Source: Cytobacillus firmus | Lineage (GTDB): Bacteria > Bacillota > Bacilli > Bacillales > Cytobacillaceae | DNA length: 64,000 nt | Reading direction: 5' to 3' | NCBI RefSeq assembly: GCF_023657595.1 | Contig: NZ_CP098323.1 | Span: 1,140,001-1,204,000, forward strand | Shown here: positions 32,949 through 42,841 of the stretch, one piece after another | Position numbering within the stretch: the stretch's first letter is position 1 | Layout of the letters: each line of letters begins with the position of its first letter | Position numbers and translations under genes: made by a program | The notes under the pieces: generated by a model | What the model saw: only the letters and a program-made list of their open reading frames with translations | The model's database searches: none | Told to the model about the DNA's origin: nothing

Positions 32949-34487
32949 TTGACAAAGCTTGATTTAACGAAGTTTGAGAAGAAAATGATTATCAGAAATA
33001 CCCGGCATTCAGATATAGATCATATCATTGCCCTTCAGGAGTTATGTTTTCCCGGCATGGTTCCCTGGAAGAAGGATCAGCTTGAAAGCCATCTGGAAAT
33101 TTTCCCTGAAGGCCAGTTTGTTGCAGAATATGACGGGGAAATCATTGGATCCTGTTCAAGCCTTATTATAAATTTTGATGAGTATGATGACCGTCATTCC
33201 TGGGATGATGTGACAGACAAAGGATACATAACGAACCATAATCCGGAAGGCTATAACCTTTATGGAATAGAAGTAATGGTTCATCCTGATTACCGCAGAA
33301 TGAAAATCGGCCATCGCCTGTATGAAGAAAGGAAGGAGCTTGTCAGGTCTTTAAATTTAAAAAGCATCATCATAGGCGGACGAATTCCAAACTATCATAA
33401 ATACTCCAATGAAATGAACCCGCGAGAATATGTTAACGAGGTGTCGCTTCATAAAATCTATGACCCGGTTTTATCCTTTCAGCTCCTGAATGGATTTACC
33501 CTGATGAGGATTAATCCCAACTATTTGCCTGACGATGTGCAGTCAAATAAATATGCCACCCTGATGGAATGGAATAATGTCGACTACAGACCAATGAGCA
33601 AACGCTTTTATAAAACGAGCTACCCGGTACGTATATGCGTGGTTCAATATTTAATGCGGCAGATAAAATCCTTCGATGAGTTTGCTCATCAGGTGGAATA
33701 TTTTACAGATGTAGCTTCTGACTCAGGGTCCGACTTTGCGGTTTTCCCCGAGTTATTTACTACCCAGCTGATGTCCTTTTTGGAAGAACGTTCACCAAGC
33801 CTAGCGGTCAGAAAGCTGACAGAATACACTGAGCAATACATCGAGTTATTTACGGATTTGGCAGTCAGGTATAATATCAATATTATTGGCGGCTCTCATT
33901 TTGTTAAAGAAGATGATGACGAGATATATAATATTGCTTACCTTTTCCGCCGGGATGGAACGATTGAAAAGCAGTATAAGCTCCATATTACGCCAAATGA
34001 GCGCAAATGGTGGGGAATCAGCCGCGGAGATGAAGTAAAGGTATTTGATACGGACTGCGGAAAAATAGCCATTCAAATCTGCTATGACATCGAATTTCCT
34101 GAGCTGGCGAGAATTGCGACTGATAAAGGGGCAAAAATAATATTTACCCCTTTCTGTACCGAAGATCGTCAGGGATATTTAAGGGTACGCTATTGTGCTC
34201 AGGCGCGCGCTGTTGAAAATCAAATATACACGGTTATTTCAGGTACGGTCGGCAATCTTCCGCAAACAGAGAATATGGATATTCAGTATGCACAATCTGC
34301 GATTTTTGCCCCATCCGATTTTGAGTTTGCAAGGGATGGCATAGTGGGGGAAACAAATCCGAATATCGAAATGGTCATGATAGGTGATGTTGATCTGGAA
34401 ATCCTCCGCCGCCAGAGGCAGGATGGCACAGTACGCCAGCTAAAAGACCGCCGGCATGATATTTACAGCATTAAATATAAGAAGTAA
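32949..34487 (+). CDS. yhcX: GNAT acetyltransferase-carbon-nitrogen hydrolase fusion, YhcX-like
   Basis: A 512-residue two-domain protein. The N-terminal part (about 15-200) is a GNAT fold with VMVHPDYRRMKIGHRLYEER as the acetyl-CoA motif. The C-terminal nitrilase-family part (about 225-490) carries the Glu-Lys-Cys triad: FPELFTT, the Lys in KQYKLHITPNE, and CYDIEFPELAR. It is close to B. subtilis YhcX throughout. Substrates are unknown. TTG 32949 is the start, with AAAGGAGTG upstream. Confidence 0.93.
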   Translation: MTKLDLTKFEKKMIIRNTRHSDIDHIIALQELCFPGMVPWKKDQLESHLEIFPEGQFVAEYDGEIIGSCSSLIINFDEYDDRHSWDDVTDKGYITNHNPEGYNLYGIEVMVHPDYRRMKIGHRLYEERKELVRSLNLKSIIIGGRIPNYHKYSNEMNPREYVNEVSLHKIYDPVLSFQLLNGFTLMRINPNYLPDDVQSNKYATLMEWNNVDYRPMSKRFYKTSYPVRICVVQYLMRQIKSFDEFAHQVEYFTDVASDSGSDFAVFPELFTTQLMSFLEERSPSLAVRKLTEYTEQYIELFTDLAVRYNINIIGGSHFVKEDDDEIYNIAYLFRRDGTIEKQYKLHITPNERKWWGISRGDEVKVFDTDCGKIAIQICYDIEFPELARIATDKGAKIIFTPFCTEDRQGYLRVRYCAQARAVENQIYTVISGTVGNLPQTENMDIQYAQSAIFAPSDFEFARDGIVGETNPNIEMVMIGDVDLEILRRQRQDGTVRQLKDRRHDIYSIKYKK

Positions 34488-34501
34488 TATATAGTTGCAG
34501 C

Positions 34502-34536
34502 TTGAGCGCCTTTCACCTGGCGCTCAAATGCTTTTT
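34502..34536 (+). terminator. terminator after yhcX
   Basis: TTGAGCGCC / GGCGCTCAA stem followed by ATGCTTTTT. Confidence 0.85.
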
Positions 34537-34656
34537 CATGGAAGAATACATAATCTCAGGGTGGAATTTTGTCAAAATAACTCGGATATTATTAAAAGGA
34601 ATATCCATCTGAAACTCGAAAAGGATATGCAGAAGCTTTTTTTAGGAGGTTATACA

Positions 34657-36402
34657 ATGGAATGGAAAACAGCAGCAGAACGATGGATAAACCATGAGGA
34701 TCTGGACAATGAATTATTAGAACAGCTAAAAGGTCTGCAGGGAAATGAAAAGCTCCTTGAAGAAGCATTTTATAAGGGACTGGAATTCGGAACAGGAGGC
34801 ATGCGCGGGGAAATTGGCCCGGGAACAAACCGCATGAATATCTATACTGTCCGGAAGGCATCTGCAGGATTAGCGGCATACATAGAGGAAAAAGGATTGG
34901 AAGCAAAAAATAGGGGAGTGGCTATTGCTTATGATTCACGCCGGATGTCTCCGGAATTTGCAATGGAAGCGGCTAAAACACTTGCCAGCAGGGGCATACA
35001 GACGTATGTATTTGACGAGCTTCGTCCAACTCCCGAACTTTCATTCGCAGTCCGGTACCTGCATGCGTATGCAGGTATAGTCATTACAGCCAGCCATAAT
35101 CCTCCGGAATACAATGGTTATAAGGTGTATGGATCGGATGGGGCTCAGCTGACTCCCTCGGAAGCTGACATTGTTATAAGCAAAGTAAATGAATTAGAAA
35201 ACGAGTTGCTGATAGAAGTACTGGATGAAGATGTATTAAAGGAAAAAGGGCTCATCACCATGATCGGCAAAACAGTTGATCAGGTCTATCAGAAGCAGCT
35301 CCTTACCATTTCCGAAAATCCCGGTGCTGCGAACGAAGCGGATGTGCGTGTAGTATTTACGCCTCTTCACGGTACGGCCAACAAGCCTGTCAGAGAGGCT
35401 TTGTCAGCGCTGGGTTATGTAAATGTGCATGTGGTAAAGGAACAGGAGCTCCCGGATCCTGAGTTCTCAACAGTAAAGAGCCCTAATCCAGAGGAAAAAG
35501 ATGCTTTTGAGCTGGCAATGAGAGATGGAAGAGAAACCAATGCAGATTTATTAATTGCTACAGACCCGGACGCCGATCGGCTTGGAATCGCTGCGAAGAA
35601 CAAAGAAGGTGAGTATGTTCTTTTGACAGGGAATCAGACAGGGGCGTTGCTGCTTCACTACATACTTTCTCAGAAAAAAGAAAAGAATACATTGCCTGAC
35701 AATGGCATCATGCTAAAAACGATCGTTACATCTGAATTTGGCCGCAGGGTTGCCTCTTCTTTTGGAGTAGAAACCATTGATGTTTTAACTGGCTTCAAAT
35801 TCATTGCAGAAAAAATCAAGGAATATGAAGAGTCGGGTGAATACAGCTTCCTGTTCGGATATGAGGAAAGCTATGGATATCTTATCGGCGACTTTGCAAG
35901 GGACAAGGACGCTATCCAGGCAGCCCTGCTTGCGACAGAAATGGCTGCTTATTATAAAAAGAAAGGCATGTCCCTATATGAAGCATTGCTCAGCTTATTT
36001 GATGAGTTTGGCTATTTCCTTGAAGGATTAAATTCAATGACACTCAAAGGAATTGAAGGAGCTGAAAAAATCCAGCAGACACTGGCATCTTTCCGTGCTG
36101 ATCCGATAAAGGAACTTGAAGGCATGAAAGTTCAGGCTGTAGAAGATTACTTAACAGGAATCAGAACGGAAGCAGATGGAACAGAGGAGAATATCGGCCT
36201 GCCAAAGTCCAATGTTATTAAGTATTTCTTCGAAGAAGGTAACTGGATCTGCCTAAGGCCATCAGGTACAGAACCGAAAATTAAATTTTACTTTGGAATC
36301 AATGACTCTTCATTAGCCGGCAGCAAGGAGAAACTGGAATCCGTTCAAAAAGCATTTATGGGCATCGTCGAAGAAAGAATGGGTATTTCACTATCAAAAT
36401 AA
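34657..36402 (+). CDS. pgcA: alpha-phosphoglucomutase PgcA
   Basis: The enzyme interconverts glucose 1- and 6-phosphate, supplying UDP-glucose for teichoic acid and glycolipid. The 581-residue length equals B. subtilis PgcA. Visible are the phosphoserine loop [11 protein letters not shown] (near 143), the metal loop [12 protein letters not shown] (near 303), the sugar loop [12 protein letters not shown] and the phosphate-binding [12 protein letters not shown] near the end. ATG 34657 follows TTTAGGAGGT; earlier in-frame starts within the yhcX terminator region are rejected. Confidence 0.95.
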   Translation: MEWKTAAERWINHEDLDNELLEQLKGLQGNEKLLEEAFYKGLEFGTGGMRGEIGPGTNRMNIYTVRKASAGLAAYIEEKGLEAKNRGVAIAYDSRRMSPEFAMEAAKTLASRGIQTYVFDELRPTPELSFAVRYLHAYAGIVITASHNPPEYNGYKVYGSDGAQLTPSEADIVISKVNELENELLIEVLDEDVLKEKGLITMIGKTVDQVYQKQLLTISENPGAANEADVRVVFTPLHGTANKPVREALSALGYVNVHVVKEQELPDPEFSTVKSPNPEEKDAFELAMRDGRETNADLLIATDPDADRLGIAAKNKEGEYVLLTGNQTGALLLHYILSQKKEKNTLPDNGIMLKTIVTSEFGRRVASSFGVETIDVLTGFKFIAEKIKEYEESGEYSFLFGYEESYGYLIGDFARDKDAIQAALLATEMAAYYKKKGMSLYEALLSLFDEFGYFLEGLNSMTLKGIEGAEKIQQTLASFRADPIKELEGMKVQAVEDYLTGIRTEADGTEENIGLPKSNVIKYFFEEGNWICLRPSGTEPKIKFYFGINDSSLAGSKEKLESVQKAFMGIVEERMGISLSK

Positions 36403-36440
36403 ATTTCACACCCATAAGTGTCAACAGAAAGGAAGATTCG

Positions 36441-37163
36441 ATGTTAAAGGGACAAACGGCAATTGTAACAGGTGCATCCAGAGGGATCGGCAAGGAAATC
36501 GCTGTTAAGCTGGCTCAGCAGGGCATGAAGCTAACCCTGATTGGAAGTTCAGAGGAAATACATCAATCTGCAGAAGACCTCAATAAAATGGGATTTTCAG
36601 ATGTAATGCCCATTCAGGCGGATATCTCAAATGAAGCACAAGTAAAGGCAGCAGTTGAAAAAACTCTTCAGACATACGGGCAGCTTGACCTTCTTGTGAA
36701 CAATGCAGGTATGGGCTTTTTTAAACAGGTTGATGAAACGACACTGGAAGAGTGGAAAAAAGTCTTTGAAGTCAATGTGCAGGGAGTTTTTCTCGGAAGC
36801 AGGGCAGTACTGCCGCATATGAAAGAGCGGAAATCAGGTACAATCATTACCATTTCTTCAGATGTAGCCAGGTATACTATCCCGAATGGATCAGCCTATA
36901 CGGCAACAAAATATGCAGTTCAAGGCTTCTCGGGATCTTTAGCTCAGGAAGTCAGAGAATACGGTATCCGCGTCGGAACGATAAATCCTGGAATGGTTGA
37001 TACGTTCTTTGCAGAATCCAAGCAGGGACTCGAAGAGAAAAAAGATTGGCTGAAAGTCGAAGATATCGCAAATGCTGTTGTTTACATGGCATCAGCACCG
37101 AAACACATGATAATAGACGAAATCGTTCTTCATCCATTTGTTCAAAATTATCCAATAGCATAG
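36441..37163 (+). CDS. short-chain dehydrogenase/reductase
   Basis: A 240-residue classical SDR with cofactor motif TGASRGIGKE, NNAGMGF, catalytic Ser in TISSDVARY and the YTATK Tyr/Lys pair. It most resembles 3-oxoacyl reductase-like SDRs of Bacillus whose substrates are unknown. ATG 36441 follows AAAGGAAG. It lies between pgcA and yhcY and ends in a strong terminator. Confidence 0.9.
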   Translation: MLKGQTAIVTGASRGIGKEIAVKLAQQGMKLTLIGSSEEIHQSAEDLNKMGFSDVMPIQADISNEAQVKAAVEKTLQTYGQLDLLVNNAGMGFFKQVDETTLEEWKKVFEVNVQGVFLGSRAVLPHMKERKSGTIITISSDVARYTIPNGSAYTATKYAVQGFSGSLAQEVREYGIRVGTINPGMVDTFFAESKQGLEEKKDWLKVEDIANAVVYMASAPKHMIIDEIVLHPFVQNYPIA

Positions 37164-37171
37164 AAAATCTG

Positions 37172-37202
37172 CACCGAAGAGAATTGCTCTTCGGTGTTTT
37201 TA
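37172..37202 (+). terminator. terminator after the SDR gene
   Basis: CACCGAAGAG / CTCTTCGGTG stem followed by TTTTTAAT. Confidence 0.9.
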
Positions 37203-37326
37203 ATGATGGGCTTCTTGGGTCTACATCTTTAGTCGCAGGCTGCTTCCTCCCAAATGCCAAGGAAGTAAGGGAAAATAAGTTATATAATAATAAGTACATA
37301 TATGACAAGGACCAAGGGGGATTTGG

Positions 37327-38457
37327 GTGTTGGGGAAAAAAAGACAATCAGAAATCGGAATATTAAAAGAAATAGCAGAGCTATTGAATGAGGGAACAGA
37401 AATAGATTCGCTTCTTAAAGAGGTGCTGCAAAAATTGCTTCACATCACGGGTCTGGAAACGGGCTGGGTATTTTTGATCGACAGCCAGGGGGACTTCCGC
37501 CTGGCAGCAGAAGAGAAACTGCCCCCTGCCCTTTCCGCGGATAACTGCAGGCCGATGTGCAAGGGAGATTGCTGGTGTATTGACCGCTATAATGACGGCA
37601 GATTAAACAAAGCTTCAAATATAATTGAATGCAAAAGAATAGAAGATGCGATTGCAGAGCAAAGAAAGGAAACCAACGGGCTAACCCATCATGCCTCCGT
37701 ACCGCTGAGAGCGGGAGAGGAAAAGTTTGGTGTTCTTAATATTGGCTCACCTGCTAAAACCCATTTTTCACCGGAAGAATTGGCTTTGCTGGAATCTGTT
37801 GCTTTCCAAATCGGAACGGCTATAAAACGGATCAAGCTGACACAGCTCGAACATGAGACGGCACTTGCTGCGGAAAGAAACCGGCTGGCAAGGGACCTGC
37901 ATGATTCTGTCAACCAGCTTTTGTTCTCTTTAAGCTTGACGGCGAGAGGAGGAGCGGAAATGACTGATAACACGGAAATGAAAGAAACCTTTTCCTACAT
38001 GCAGGATCTCGCACAGGAAGCCTTAAGCGAGATGAGAGCGCTTATCTGGCAGCTCAAACCGCGCGGACTGGAAAATGGAATTATATGTGCTATGCAGACT
38101 TACAGTCAAATGCTTGGCCTAAAGCTAAACTCAAAAGTTAAGGGTGTAATCTGCCTTCCGGGAAAAATTGAAGAAACACTTTGGAGAATTGGCCAGGAAG
38201 CTCTGGCTAATTGCAAGAAACACTCCGGTGAATCAACAGCTGATGTAGTACTGACTGTGGATGAAAGAACAGTTACCATGGTGATTTCCGATTGCGGCAG
38301 AGGGTTTCACTACCGTGAAAACGATATCCCTTCTCTCGGCCTCAAAAGCATGAAGAAAAGGACGGAAGCACTGAATGGTTTATTCAAATTAATAACAGAG
38401 CCAAATAAAGGAACGAATATTGAAGTTGTCATTCCTTTGGAAAAGGGAGGGAAATAA
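37327..38457 (+). CDS. yhcY: GAF-domain sensor histidine kinase, YhcY-like
   Basis: A 376-residue soluble NarL-type kinase. A GAF domain spans about 20-165 and contains a Cys-rich loop (CRPMCKGDCWC) that could bind metal or a redox ligand. The HisKA_3 motif ERNRLARDLHDSVNQLLF carries the phosphorylated His near 195, followed by the ATPase motifs GQEALANCKKHS and DCGRGF. GTG 37327 follows AAGGGGG. The response regulator gene begins one base after its stop. Confidence 0.92.
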   Translation: MLGKKRQSEIGILKEIAELLNEGTEIDSLLKEVLQKLLHITGLETGWVFLIDSQGDFRLAAEEKLPPALSADNCRPMCKGDCWCIDRYNDGRLNKASNIIECKRIEDAIAEQRKETNGLTHHASVPLRAGEEKFGVLNIGSPAKTHFSPEELALLESVAFQIGTAIKRIKLTQLEHETALAAERNRLARDLHDSVNQLLFSLSLTARGGAEMTDNTEMKETFSYMQDLAQEALSEMRALIWQLKPRGLENGIICAMQTYSQMLGLKLNSKVKGVICLPGKIEETLWRIGQEALANCKKHSGESTADVVLTVDERTVTMVISDCGRGFHYRENDIPSLGLKSMKKRTEALNGLFKLITEPNKGTNIEVVIPLEKGGK

Positions 38458-39105
38458 ATGGCCATCAAGGTTTTAATAGCGGATGATCATCATGTTGTTA
38501 GAAGGGGACTTGTATTTTTTCTTAAAACTCAGCCGGAAATCGAAATTATCGGGGAGGCAAAAAACGGCCTTGAAGCTGTTGAGATGATGCAAACACACCA
38601 GCCTGATGTTGTATTAATGGACCTGGATATGCCTGTAATGAATGGGATTGAAGCCACAAGGCAGATTAAACTGAATTATCCTGATGTAAAAATCATGATA
38701 CTCACAAGTTTTTCAGACCAGGATCATGTAATACCCGCCATTGAGGCAGGAGCATCAGGATATCAGCTGAAGGATATTGAGCCGGATATTCTTGTTCAGG
38801 CAATAACCCAGCTGATGAAAGGGGAGCATCAGCTTCATCCAAAAGCCACCTCCCATTTGCTTACACATTTAACGAATAAAAACAATACGGAAAGACAGCC
38901 GCTTGAAGAGCTGACAAAGAGAGAGCTCGAGGTACTGAGAGAGATCGCAAAAGGAAAAAGCAATAAAGAAATAGCTTCATCTCTTTTTATCACAGAAAAG
39001 ACAGTCAAAACCCATGTTTCCAACCTGCTTTCCAAGTTAGAGCTCGCAGACAGGACACAGGCAGCACTTTATGCCGTGCGTCATGGGATTGCCGAGACAA
39101 AATAA
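38458..39105 (+). CDS. yhcZ: NarL/LuxR-type response regulator, YhcZ-like
   Basis: A 215-residue response regulator with receiver domain (VLIADDH, phospho-Asp in DVVLMDLDMP near residue 56, Lys in YQLKD) and a LuxR-type helix-turn-helix (LTKRELEVLREIAKGKSNKEIA). It is the partner of YhcY, with ATG directly after the kinase stop. The regulon is unknown; azr follows 140 bases downstream, as in B. subtilis. Confidence 0.95.
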   Translation: MAIKVLIADDHHVVRRGLVFFLKTQPEIEIIGEAKNGLEAVEMMQTHQPDVVLMDLDMPVMNGIEATRQIKLNYPDVKIMILTSFSDQDHVIPAIEAGASGYQLKDIEPDILVQAITQLMKGEHQLHPKATSHLLTHLTNKNNTERQPLEELTKRELEVLREIAKGKSNKEIASSLFITEKTVKTHVSNLLSKLELADRTQAALYAVRHGIAETK

Positions 39106-39244
39106 AAACTCATCCAAAAGTCTGAGGAAATATTTACTGAATTAGTACTAAAACAAGCTTTATAAAACTCAGCCATCCTGACGATGTGTAAAAGCGCATG
39201 TTTCTATATACTAAATAATATAGGATCTTAAAGGAGAGTTTATA

Positions 39245-39784
39245 ATGAAGCTTACAATTATTAATGGAAGTCCGCGAATGAAGGGACGCACGGGAATAGC
39301 CTCCCGTTATATTGCAAGAAAATATAATGCTGAACTGATCGACTTAAGCCTTGGAGAAATTCCTTTATACAATGGAACAGAAGAACAATATGGGCTGCCT
39401 GCTGTTAAAAAACTGCGCCAGCAGATTGCTGACTCTGATGGAGTTATTCTGGCATCCCCTGAGTACCACAGTGCCATGAGCGGAGCATTAAAGAATGTGC
39501 TGGAATTCCTGGGGAGTGAGCAATTTGCCCATAAGCCAGTCGGCCTGCTGGTTGTGGCAGGTGGCGGAAAAGGCGGCATCAATGCACTGAATAATTTAAG
39601 AATTGCCGGCAGAGGCGTATATGCCAATGTTATACCTAAACAGCTTGTTCTGGACCCGCATTGTTTTGATTATGAAAATGATGGCCTTTTTGAGGAACCA
39701 GCCAAACTGGTAGAGGGTTTAATGAAGGAACTTCAGGTATATATGAAGGCATATGGTCAAATTAAGCAGGAATTAAAACAATAA
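39245..39784 (+). CDS. azr: NADPH-dependent FMN reductase/azoreductase
   Basis: A 179-residue flavodoxin-like enzyme close to B. subtilis Azr (YhdA), which reduces azo and other electrophilic compounds using NADPH. FMN motifs are INGSPRMKGRT at the start and SPEYHSAMSGALKNVLEFL near 76; VAGGGKGGINALNNLR follows. ATG 39245 is preceded by AAAGGAGAG. The YhcYZ pair precedes it. Confidence 0.93.
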   Translation: MKLTIINGSPRMKGRTGIASRYIARKYNAELIDLSLGEIPLYNGTEEQYGLPAVKKLRQQIADSDGVILASPEYHSAMSGALKNVLEFLGSEQFAHKPVGLLVVAGGGKGGINALNNLRIAGRGVYANVIPKQLVLDPHCFDYENDGLFEEPAKLVEGLMKELQVYMKAYGQIKQELKQ

Positions 39785-39790
39785 AAAACA

Positions 39791-39824
39791 AAAACACGGA
39801 CCAAAAAAATCCGTGTTTTATTAT
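39791..39824. terminator. terminator between azr and yhdB
   Basis: AAACACGGA / TCCGTGTTT stem with an A-rich loop, then TATTATT; likely used by both converging genes. Confidence 0.8.
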
Positions 39825-39840
39825 TGGTGGAATTCTTTTG

Positions 39841-40095
39841 TCAGGTTAGTTCATAAAATACAGTGTTTGGCAGCTGATTTTCCGATAATTCATTGGCGTG
39901 GTCAATATATCTAAGCAGTGAGTATAAATGTTTCTCAATGACAGAATAGTCTTTTTCGAAATTGTAGGCATGAAGAAAATGTTCGATTTTCTTCGAAAGA
40001 AATTGGTCTTCTGTCCTGACCATCAGGATCAGCAGGTTATCCCATTCAGACCGGTGTGTATAATATAACGCACGGTCATAATCCACTTTATTCAT
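39841..40095 (-). CDS. yhdB: YhdB-family protein
   Basis: An 84-residue cytoplasmic protein beginning MNKVDYDRALYYTHRSEWDN, with FLSKKIEHFLHAYNFEKDYSV in the middle. It matches B. subtilis YhdB in sequence style and in position next to azr and yhdC. Function unknown. GAGGAGAGGA lies upstream of ATG 40095. Confidence 0.85.
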   Translation of the reverse strand: MNKVDYDRALYYTHRSEWDNLLILMVRTEDQFLSKKIEHFLHAYNFEKDYSVIEKHLYSLLRYIDHANELSENQLPNTVFYELT

Positions 40096-40302
40096 TTGTC
40101 CTCTCCTCCTCTTCCAGGAGTTGATTATAGTTTATGATGATGCGGCATTTTATTTCAAAGTAAATCTTGGACTTGTTGATATACATGGGTTTTCATCATT
40201 TACCTGTATATATTGGCCACATTCATTTATAGGAAATTCGGTTACATAAAATCAAAGCCTGGGTCAAAAATATAAGTAACGACATATGCTTTGGAGGGAA
40301 AA

Positions 40303-40620
40303 ATGAAAAAGTATTTATCCATCTTTATGCTGATTTGTTTATTAGCCGGGGGAGGTTCATTGGCAGGAGCTGTACAGAAACCGGATTATGAAAAGTATGG
40401 GAGAATCGCCATTGCAGTTGTAAAAGAAGACTACCCTGGGGAAGAAGTAGTGGATTATCAGTATGGAGGAAGAAAGAAAGTTACTGAAACAGATGTAACA
40501 GACACCTTCACTTTTACCGTAAAAGAAGATGGGAATCCGGTAACCGTATTGGTGATGGTCACGCATAACCTCAAGGATAACAAAGCGGTTAGCCTATCTG
40601 TAGAGAGAAAAACTCAGTAA
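40303..40620 (+). CDS. yhdC: secreted DUF3889 protein, YhdC-like
   Basis: A 105-residue exported protein: signal peptide MKKYLSIFMLICLLAGGGSL (cleavage probably after AGA near 23), then a beta-rich domain with YGRIAIAVVKEDYP, TFTFTVKEDGNPVTVLV. DUF3889 proteins are restricted to Bacilli and of unknown role. ATG 40303 follows TTGGAGGG. Confidence 0.85.
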   Translation: MKKYLSIFMLICLLAGGGSLAGAVQKPDYEKYGRIAIAVVKEDYPGEEVVDYQYGGRKKVTETDVTDTFTFTVKEDGNPVTVLVMVTHNLKDNKAVSLSVERKTQ

Positions 40621-40640
40621 GCTCCTTCGGGGGCTTTTTT
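40619..40640 (+). terminator. terminator after yhdC
   Basis: AAGCTCC-TTCG-GGGGCTT tetraloop hairpin followed by TTTTC, overlapping the stop codon. Confidence 0.85.
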
Positions 40641-40728
40641 CATTTCCTTATTCAAAATAATGATAAAAACAAATCTTTCTGATAATCTTGGAATATGAAT
40701 AAAACTGTCAAATTGGGGAGTGAGTTTT

Positions 40729-41424
40729 TTGAAGGAATCAATTCTTGTTGCGGAGGATGAAGCTAAAATTGCCAGGCTTCTGGAAATTGAGCTTGAATTC
40801 GAGGGCTATCGAGTAACAAAGGCAATGGATGGTTTTCAGGCAATGGAGTTATACAGGACTGGAAGCTGGGACCTAATCATCCTGGATATCATGCTTCCAG
40901 GATTTAGCGGAATTGAAATTCTGCGAAGAATTCGCAGCAAGGATAAACAGACCCCCATTTTGCTGCTGACGGCAAAAAGCTCAGTGGAAGATAAAGTATC
41001 TGGTTTAGATCTGGGGGCGAACGATTACATAACAAAACCTTTTCAGATTGAGGAACTGCTTGCGAGGATTCGGGCGGCACTAAGGGTTAAAACAGCAGCT
41101 GCAGAAAAAACTCCGGCTATTGACTGTCTTGAAGTGTCAGATTTAAAGCTCAATGAGAAAACAAGGGAAGTCAGCAGGGGAGATCAATCCATAGAACTGA
41201 CGCCCAGAGAATTTGATTTACTGGTTTATTTAATGACAAATAAAAAACAGGTCCTAAACAGGGAACAGATTTTGGAGGCTGTCTGGGGATATGACTTTTT
41301 GGGGGACACAAATGTTGTTGATGTCTACATCAGGTATTTGCGCAAAAAAATAGACTTGCCTGAGATGCCTTCTCTTATTCACACTATCCGCGGAGTAGGG
41401 TATGTATTAAAGGAGACGAAATGA
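40729..41424 (+). CDS. ykoG: OmpR-family response regulator, YkoG-like
   Basis: A 231-residue response regulator with receiver domain (VAEDE, phospho-Asp in LIILDIMLPG near 50, Lys in ITKPFQ) and winged-helix DNA-binding domain (LTPREFDLLVYLM, VWGYDFLGDTNVVDVYIRYLRKK). TTG 40729 has GGGGAG eight bases upstream; GTG 40720 overlaps that site. It overlaps the kinase gene by four bases, and PepSY genes follow, the B. subtilis ykoGHIJ arrangement. Confidence 0.92.
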   Translation: MKESILVAEDEAKIARLLEIELEFEGYRVTKAMDGFQAMELYRTGSWDLIILDIMLPGFSGIEILRRIRSKDKQTPILLLTAKSSVEDKVSGLDLGANDYITKPFQIEELLARIRAALRVKTAAAEKTPAIDCLEVSDLKLNEKTREVSRGDQSIELTPREFDLLVYLMTNKKQVLNREQILEAVWGYDFLGDTNVVDVYIRYLRKKIDLPEMPSLIHTIRGVGYVLKETK

Positions 41425-42773
41425 ATCTTAGGAAGAAAATTTATTTGTATACAACCGTTCTTTTTGCAGTCCTTCTGCTTATAATGAATTTCGCTGTTTA
41501 TGCTGTTTTCAGCAAATTGGTATATGAAAATGAGCGGGCTGCTATATCGAATGAAATGGCAAATATGATAAAGATTACCCAAAGATCCATCGGGAATGTT
41601 CCGGAAACTGAACTGCTTAGGGCCTTTGTTCCTTCAAATGGAATGGTAAGACTTGTTCAGCCAGATAAAAAGGCAGTAACCTCCACATCCCCGGACGAAA
41701 AGGGGCTCAGTGAAATCCCTGCAGAGTACATCAGCAGTGAATTAATAAAAACAATGGAACGTGATAATAGGGTCTATATGTTTGCATCTGCACCTGTGAT
41801 TCTGCCGGATGGTGAAATAGGAAGTTTTCAGCTGACCAGAAGCATGGAAAGTGCGGAAAAAATATTAAAGACTCTTCGCTTCGTTCTGGGGATTGGCACA
41901 GTCGTGGCAATGATTCCGGTTTTGATTTCCAGTGCGATCCTTAGCAAGTTTATTACAAGGCCTGTAGCGACTATGACAGCCACAATGAAAGAAATTAGAA
42001 AAAGCGGACAATTCAAGCGTCTTAAGCTGGAAGGGAAGTCTCATGATGAGCTGCAGCAAATGGGTGAAACCTTCAACCATATGATAGATCTTCTTGAATC
42101 CAATTATGAGAAGCAAAAACTTTTTATTTCAAATGCTTCCCATGAATTAAAAACTCCATTAACTGTTATAGAAAGTTATTCCAGCCTGCTTAAGAGAAGG
42201 GGGCTGAAAAAACCTGAATTATTTAATGAATCCATAGAAGCCATTCACTCAGAGGCGTTAAGAATGAAGGAGATGACAGAACAGCTTCTTTTGCTTGCAC
42301 GGCATGATGACCACTGGATGATTGATTTGAAAATGGTGGAACTAAACAGTTTTTTAACCCAAGTCACTCGGACATATGAAGATGCTTTTAATAGGACTGT
42401 GCATTTGGATTCGGATTTGTCTGAAAATACACTTATTCAAACTGATGAAAATAAATTAAAGCAGCTCCTGTTTATATTTCTGGATAATGCCAGGAAATAC
42501 AGTGATGATGTCATAAAGGTTACTGCTGGAGCAGAGAAACAAGAAGTCTATATCCGGATTGAAGATCGCGGCATGGGTATACCTATGAAGGATCTGCCAA
42601 GAGTATTTGATCGTTTTTACCGGGTTGATGAGGCTAGAAATAGAAAAACAGGGGGATCAGGACTGGGACTGTCCCTTGCCAAAGAAATAGCAGATGCGCT
42701 AGGAGTTGAAATAAGGCTCGAAAGTACTGAAGGAGTAGGAACTGCAGCATTCGTCATATTCAAAGTGACATAA
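41421..42773 (+). CDS. ykoH: sensor histidine kinase, YkoH-like
   Basis: A 450-residue membrane kinase: TM1 near 7-28, an extracytoplasmic sensor of about 115 residues, TM2 near 155-177, HAMP, then HisKA with FISNASHELKTPLTVIESY (His near 241) and HATPase_c with RIEDRGMGIP and GGSGLGLSLAKEI. Its ATG lies in ATGA overlapping the regulator stop. The partnered PepSY proteins suggest that it senses a cell-envelope signal, but the ligand is unknown. Confidence 0.93.
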   Translation: MNLRKKIYLYTTVLFAVLLLIMNFAVYAVFSKLVYENERAAISNEMANMIKITQRSIGNVPETELLRAFVPSNGMVRLVQPDKKAVTSTSPDEKGLSEIPAEYISSELIKTMERDNRVYMFASAPVILPDGEIGSFQLTRSMESAEKILKTLRFVLGIGTVVAMIPVLISSAILSKFITRPVATMTATMKEIRKSGQFKRLKLEGKSHDELQQMGETFNHMIDLLESNYEKQKLFISNASHELKTPLTVIESYSSLLKRRGLKKPELFNESIEAIHSEALRMKEMTEQLLLLARHDDHWMIDLKMVELNSFLTQVTRTYEDAFNRTVHLDSDLSENTLIQTDENKLKQLLFIFLDNARKYSDDVIKVTAGAEKQEVYIRIEDRGMGIPMKDLPRVFDRFYRVDEARNRKTGGSGLGLSLAKEIADALGVEIRLESTEGVGTAAFVIFKVT

Positions 42774-42776
42774 CCA

Positions 42777-42795
42777 TTCTCATCTATTTCTCATC
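42777..42795 (+). promoter_or_regulatory. direct repeat TTCTCATC x2, candidate YkoG site
   Basis: TTCTCATC at 42777-42784 and 42788-42795 repeats with 11-base periodicity, one helical turn, as OmpR-family regulators prefer. It lies 46 bases upstream of the first PepSY gene. Similar boxes precede the second PepSY gene. Confidence 0.5.
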
Positions 42796-42841
42796 TTATT
42801 AATAGATAATGGAGAAATAAGCTAAGTGGGAGGTGTAAGGA

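Noticed and set aside
34495-34656. Upstream extension of pgcA
   Set aside because: It would begin inside the yhcX terminator and add residues absent from the 581-residue family length.
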